The notes under the pieces were generated by a model. The model searched no databases and had not been told where the DNA came from. It saw only the letters and a list, made by a program, of their open reading frames with translations. A DNA stretch of 64,000 nucleotides from Aquificota bacterium (lineage in GTDB: Bacteria > Aquificota > Aquificia > Aquificales > Aquificaceae), in contig JAADEH010000008.1 of assembly GCA_013153495.1 (NCBI GenBank), positions 21,138 to 85,137 on the forward strand, in the 5' to 3' direction. Shown piece after piece: positions 60,678 to 64,000 of the stretch; the stretch's first letter is position 1, and each line of letters opens with the position of its first letter. The translations under genes were made by a program, and so were the position numbers.

Positions 60678-61424
60678 CTAAAATATTATTGCTGTCAGGA
60701 AGTAGTCCGTTATGAGAATGAGCATCGACGAGGTTACCACCGAATTGGTCGTTGCCCTGCCCACGCCCTCCGTTCCGCCTTTTGTGTAATACCCAAAATA
60801 ACAACTTACGGTTGCTATTATGAACCCGAAAACGAAAGCCTTGTAAAGCCCGCCCACTATGTCGTAAAACTCCGTAAGGTCTATCATCTTCTGCCAATAA
60901 AGGTATTCGTTCACCTTGAAGAGTTTAGTCGCTACGAGCCAGCCTCCGAATATGCCTGCCACATTTGCCAGAACGGTTAAAAAGGGGACCCCTATGGTCG
61001 TAGCAAAGAGCCTCGGAGTTACGAGGTATCTGACCGGATTTACCGCCATAACCTCGAGAGCATCTATCTGCTGGGTTATCCTCATGGTCCCTATGTTTGC
61101 CGTCATTGCAGAACCCACCCTCGCCACCACCATGAGGGAAGTTAAAACAGGTCCCAGCTCCCTTCCCATAGAGAGAGCTACAACCGCCCCTATCAGGTAT
61201 TCCGCATTAAACCTGTGGAAGGTGGAGTAAGTCTGGAGAGCTATAACCCCACCCGTAAAAGTGGAAGTTACCAAAACAACCAGAGAGGTTTCCGCCGCTA
61301 TGTAAGTGAACTGGTCGATAAAGTGCCTAAGCTTAGGGGGTTTTGTAAAGAGAAAATAGACCGCCTGAATAGCCAAAAGCGTTGCCTTTCCCACCTCCTC
61401 CGTAAATCGTTTCAACCATTCCAT
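60678..61424 (-). CDS. mlaE: MlaE-family ABC transporter permease
   Basis: 248 residues, five or six helices. The conserved MlaE core is visible: SMGRELGPVLTSLMVVARVGSAMTANIGTMRITQQIDALEVMAVNPVRYLVTPR and the end GYYTKGGTEGVGRATTNSVV. Part of phospholipid or lipid transport between membranes; MlaF and MlaD are not in the window. Confidence 0.92.
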   Translation of the reverse strand: MEWLKRFTEEVGKATLLAIQAVYFLFTKPPKLRHFIDQFTYIAAETSLVVLVTSTFTGGVIALQTYSTFHRFNAEYLIGAVVALSMGRELGPVLTSLMVVARVGSAMTANIGTMRITQQIDALEVMAVNPVRYLVTPRLFATTIGVPFLTVLANVAGIFGGWLVATKLFKVNEYLYWQKMIDLTEFYDIVGGLYKAFVFGFIIATVSCYFGYYTKGGTEGVGRATTNSVVTSSMLILITDYFLTAIIF

Positions 61425-61440
61425 CGGACAATAGGATATA

Positions 61441-62613
61441 TCAGAAGTTCCTCACATGACGCAGATAAGCCTCATACCTTTCCCTCACCTCCTCCATAAA
61501 GTCCCCTCCCAGCTTTTCCAAAAGAGCGTCCGCAAGCACTATCGCCAGCATAGCCTCCCCCACCACCGACGCAGCGGGAACAGCCACCACATCGGTTCTC
61601 TCCTTACCCGCTTTCAGCTCCTCCTTAGTATCTATGTCCACGCTCCGCAGGGGATTTTTTAGGGTGGGAATAGGTTTCATCGCCACCCTCACCACCACAG
61701 GCATACCGTTGGTTACACCCCCTTCGGTTCCACCTAAGTTATTTGAGTATCTGAAAAAACCGCTTTCAGCGGTATATCCTATTTCGTCGTGAACCTCCGA
61801 GCCGAACCTCCTCGAAGCCTCAAACCCGAGACCTATCTCCACGCCCTTTATAGCCTGTATGCTCATCATAGCTTGAGCTATCCTACCGTCTATCCTTCTG
61901 TCCCACTGGATGTGGCTTCCCAATCCCGGTGGAACGCCGATTGCGAAGACCTCAAACACGCCACCCAAACTCTCCCCCTTCTCCTTAGCTTCATCTATGA
62001 CCTCTTTAAACTCATCGTCCTTTGAAGGGTCCGGAAACCTGAGTTCTGACCTCTCCGCAAGCTCGTGCCTTCTCAAGTAGTCCTCTTCCTCTATCTTCGG
62101 GGAGAGTCTGCCTATGCTTATTACATAGCTACCTATCCTTATCCCCAGCTCTTCCAAAAACCTCTTACAGACAGCTCCGACCGCAACCCTCGCCGCTGTC
62201 TCCCTTGCGGAAGCCCTCTCAAGTATGTTCCTCAAGTCCCTCTGATTGAACTTTATCCCGCCCGCAAGGTCCGCATGTCCGGGACGAGGTCTTTTAAAGG
62301 GAACTACGCTCTCCGTTGGTTCCCCCTCCGCAGACATTTTCTCCTTCCAGTTTTCCCAGTCCCTGTTTTCTATCCACAGAGTTATAGGGGAGCCGAGGGT
62401 CTTTCCGAACCTCACACCGGACAGGAACTCTACCCTGTCCTTTTCTATCTTCATTCTCCCCCCTCTTCCGTATCCTCCCTGTCTTCTACGGAGTTCTTTG
62501 TTTATGTATTCGGAAGATATGGATAGGTTAGCGGGTATCCCCTCAAGTATGGCAGTCAAGCCCCTACCGTGGGACTCTCCCGCAGTTAAGAACCTGAGAA
62601 CACGCAGGGACAT
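61441..62613 (-). CDS. aroC: Chorismate synthase
   Basis: 390 residues. Start [48 protein letters not shown] and [24 protein letters not shown]. Converts EPSP to chorismate using reduced FMN. Contains an ACCGCT hairpin at 61759-61773. Begins directly after rpmB. Confidence 0.97.
   Translation of the reverse strand: MSLRVLRFLTAGESHGRGLTAILEGIPANLSISSEYINKELRRRQGGYGRGGRMKIEKDRVEFLSGVRFGKTLGSPITLWIENRDWENWKEKMSAEGEPTESVVPFKRPRPGHADLAGGIKFNQRDLRNILERASARETAARVAVGAVCKRFLEELGIRIGSYVISIGRLSPKIEEEDYLRRHELAERSELRFPDPSKDDEFKEVIDEAKEKGESLGGVFEVFAIGVPPGLGSHIQWDRRIDGRIAQAMMSIQAIKGVEIGLGFEASRRFGSEVHDEIGYTAESGFFRYSNNLGGTEGGVTNGMPVVVRVAMKPIPTLKNPLRSVDIDTKEELKAGKERTDVVAVPAASVVGEAMLAIVLADALLEKLGGDFMEEVRERYEAYLRHVRNF
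61759..61773. repeat. ACCGCT-TTC-AGCGGT hairpin, copy 6 (inside aroC)
   Basis: 6-bp inverted repeat with a 3-nt loop, preceded by an A-run. Encodes TAESGF on the minus strand. Confidence 0.6.
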
Positions 62614-62823
62614 TTATTGCTGTTTGGGAACCCTTGCCGCCTTTACTACCTTGCCCGCCTTGAGGCACTTTGTGCAAACGTAAATCCTCTTAACGGTCCC
62701 GTCCGGCATCCTGACCCTGACCTTGTGAACGTTGGGTTTGAAAAGTCTGGGATTTCTCTCTGCGGAGAAGGTTACTCTCCTTCCGTGCATCACCTTTTTA
62801 CCGCATATCTCACAGGCAGCCAT
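62614..62823 (-). CDS. rpmB: 50S ribosomal protein L28
   Basis: 69 residues. CEICGKKVMHGRRVTFSAERN and the C-terminal CTKCLKAGKVVKAA give a CxxC...CxxC zinc site. The stop abuts aroC. Shine-Dalgarno GGAGGTAAGAG. Confidence 0.96.
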   Translation of the reverse strand: MAACEICGKKVMHGRRVTFSAERNPRLFKPNVHKVRVRMPDGTVKRIYVCTKCLKAGKVVKAARVPKQQ

Positions 62824-62858
62824 CTCTTACCTCCGGGAAAGGGATATTGTATCAGAAA

Positions 62859-63554
62859 TCAGCCTAAGTGTCTTTTGAAGAACTCTACCGCCATCTTCCA
62901 CGCATCCTTAGCGGTCTTCTCTTCGTAAACGTCCGGTCTCTTATCGTTCAGGAAGGCATGATTTACCCCGGCATACACCTTAGCCTGAACCTCAACGCCG
63001 TTTTTCCACACACCCTTCACGAGGTCTATGACCTCGTCGTTGTTAACGAACTCGTCCTTTTCAGCCATTATGAAGAATATGGGAACTTTTATGGAAGAAG
63101 CGTCTATGGGTGCCAGCTGAGGCAGTCCGTAAAAGGGAACGCTTGCGTCTAAAAGCTCCGGAAACTTGCTTGCAAAATACATGGAGAGCGTTCCGCCACA
63201 GCAAAAGCCCGTAACACCCACCTTAACCGGGTCCGTTATGTCCAAGTTTCTCAAATACTCCACCGTAGCCTTAAATATGTTGTCCACATCCTCCATCCTG
63301 TTCTGGAACATGTCCGTCATGAGCTTACCCGCATCGTCCGGGTTGTCCGCATTTTGTCCCCTGTAAAAGTCCGGTGCAAAGGCAACAAAGCCCTCCTCCG
63401 CAAGTTTATCCGTAAGTTCCTTTATGTTGGAAAGGGGAGACTCTAATCCCCACCATTCGTGAATTATGATAACCGCAGGACCCTTCTGAGCAGGCTCAGC
63501 CAAATATCCGCTAACCTTAGTTCCATTCGCCTCAAACTCCACCATCCTTCCCAT
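62859..63554 (-). CDS. Dienelactone hydrolase family protein
   Basis: 231 residues from the ATG at 63554 (MGRMVEFEANGT), chosen for the Shine-Dalgarno AGGAGGGTGAG; an upstream in-frame ATG at 63602 lacks one. Alpha/beta hydrolase with nucleophile Cys in GVTGFCCGGTLSMYF, Asp in AEKDEFV and His in YAGVNHAFL: the Cys-Asp-His triad of dienelactone hydrolases. Physiological substrate unknown. A TATAAT at about 63591-63596 lies upstream. Confidence 0.88.
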   Translation of the reverse strand: MGRMVEFEANGTKVSGYLAEPAQKGPAVIIIHEWWGLESPLSNIKELTDKLAEEGFVAFAPDFYRGQNADNPDDAGKLMTDMFQNRMEDVDNIFKATVEYLRNLDITDPVKVGVTGFCCGGTLSMYFASKFPELLDASVPFYGLPQLAPIDASSIKVPIFFIMAEKDEFVNNDEVIDLVKGVWKNGVEVQAKVYAGVNHAFLNDKRPDVYEEKTAKDAWKMAVEFFKRHLG

Positions 63555-63602
63555 CTTTCTCACCCTCCTGTTAATAAGGCTGTTTATATTATAATCCCCC
63601 AA

Positions 63603-63897
63603 CCCGGCAAGTAAATTCCCAAAGTGTATTTATTCTTTGCCATTTATTCCCAAGGAAAACCATGTTTGTTAGTTAGTGTTAACCCCAAAATTTGCCTAAA
63701 ATTTCCCATTTTTCGGAAAAACAACTTTTGAAGCCTTGGGACTCAACAATCCGTCGACCTACCTATTTTTAGGTTAGTGTTCACTATCTATTTTGGTCAA
63801 AAATTGCAAAAATTTTGTTCTTTTCCTACTCTCACAAGAGCTTGTCGACCCCCGGGGATTTTTGCAAGATTGGAGGTCGACAGGAAATAAACTTCAC
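63603..63897. other. Gene-free repeat-bearing region at the window end
   Basis: No coding sequence seen. GTTAGTGTT occurs at 63672 and 63773, 101 bp apart, and GTCGACC at 63753 and 63844, 91 bp apart, so two diverged segments of about 100 bp may be present. TGTCGACC (63843-63850) and GGTCGACA (63875-63882) form a perfect inverted repeat. AT-rich tracts lie between. Could be a CRISPR leader, an rRNA or ncRNA promoter region, or an integration scar. No CRISPR repeats are in view. Confidence 0.45.
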
Positions 63898-63926
63898 TTG
63901 ACACACCTCGGAAGAGGGTATAAAAT
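63898..63926 (+). promoter_or_regulatory. Consensus promoter at the window end
   Basis: TTGACA (63898-63903), 17-nt spacer, TAAAAT (63921-63926). The start of transcription is predicted near 63933 with no start codon or Shine-Dalgarno in the remaining sequence, which fits a non-coding or rRNA transcript. Confidence 0.75.
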
Positions 63927-63932
63927 TTCCAT

Positions 63933-63950
63933 GTAGTCCTACGGGGCTAC
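63933..63950 (+). ncRNA. UACG-loop hairpin at the predicted 5' end of a transcript
   Basis: GTAGTCC-TACG-GGGCTAC forms a 7-bp stem (one G-U) closed by a cUACGg tetraloop, an unusually stable cap. It starts within a base or two of the predicted +1. Afterwards TTGGCA recurs at about 63958 and 63981 before the window ends. The downstream RNA cannot be identified from this part. Confidence 0.45.
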
Positions 63951-64000
63951 CGGCTCCTTGGCAACTGAATAGGATTTTCGAATTGGCAGGTTTATTAGGT

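Noticed and set aside
60673..60897. N-terminal 75 residues of the longer ORF at 60472-60897
   Set aside because: This part is antisense-like sequence within mlaE in another frame; the membrane protein proper begins at the ATG at 60672.
63603..64000. CRISPR array
   Set aside because: No direct repeats of 24-37 bp with regular spacers occur anywhere in the window; only leader-like sequence is seen, so no array is called.

Overview
The window is a gene-dense, mostly housekeeping stretch of a chromosome from a hyperthermophilic chemolithoautotroph, most probably of the Aquificaceae (Hydrogenobacter/Thermocrinis/Aquifex type). The main grounds are a single-chain reverse gyrase, a five-gene 2-oxoacid:ferredoxin oxidoreductase operon in forDABGE order (reductive TCA cycle), an archaeal-type Trm1, a DabA/DabB inorganic-carbon transporter and a sulfur-relay (TusA/DsrEFH) cluster. 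This assignment comes from gene content only; no rRNA is present to confirm it.

Layout. 0-2.1 kb: start of a porin-like gene with a consensus promoter, a coiled-coil protein, a periplasmic DsrE-like protein, a tiny membrane protein and leuD. 2-8.5 kb: tsaC/Sua5, Uma2 nuclease, glcD, sppA, flavin reductase, then folP-cdaA-cdaR (folate and c-di-AMP). 8.5-13.7 kb: a tightly overlapping minus-strand operon trpS - PHP protein - small protein - diguanylate cyclase - PTPS-III - pdxA - lapA - erpA. 13.6-18.9 kb: two unknowns, a GAF/HD-GYP protein and a TetR-TolC-HlyD efflux set with no pump. 18.9-25.2 kb: core genes (hinT, ribF, tusA-dsrEFH, queD) interrupted by three AT-rich accessory pieces: a uracil-DNA-glycosylase-like gene, a DNA methyltransferase remnant, and an AAA ATPase plus small putative nuclease that looks like a defence module. 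25.2-32 kb: a DAB bicarbonate operon with extra parts and a DNA glycosylase. 32-35.8 kb: forDABGE. 36-44.3 kb: thiC, thiO, cstA with its cory-CC-star partner, two tatA genes, rsmI, an MFS transporter and a rhodanese. 44.4-47.5 kb: an encapsulin shell gene in an operon with a cysteine synthase, divergent from a metallo-beta-lactamase protein and DCoH. 47.5-53.4 kb: reverse gyrase, a sugar isomerase, trm1 and tRNA-Leu(UAA). 53.4-57.8 kb: mnmE-rho-rpmE-prfA. 57.8-63.6 kb: minCDE, a cation efflux protein, mlaE, aroC, rpmB and a dienelactone hydrolase. 63.6-64 kb: a 400-bp gene-free region with direct and inverted repeats, a consensus promoter and a UACG hairpin.

Most interesting signals. (1) At about 17 first-in-transcript genes a -10-like hexamer sits 6-10 nt before a start codon that lacks a Shine-Dalgarno sequence, which predicts widespread leaderless mRNAs. 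(2) The AT-rich AAA ATPase/EVH-protein pair at 23.6-25.2 kb. (3) An encapsulin with no recognisable cargo, linked to sulfur enzymes. (4) The same operator-like palindrome, TATAAG-N6-CTTATA, in front of forDABGE and of erpA. (5) A recurring ACCGC...GCGGT hairpin found both inside genes and between them. (6) Two PTPS paralogues distinguishable by active site, one a probable FolB replacement.

Limits: calls rest on reading translated sequence and remembered family motifs. No database search, alignment or structure prediction was run.
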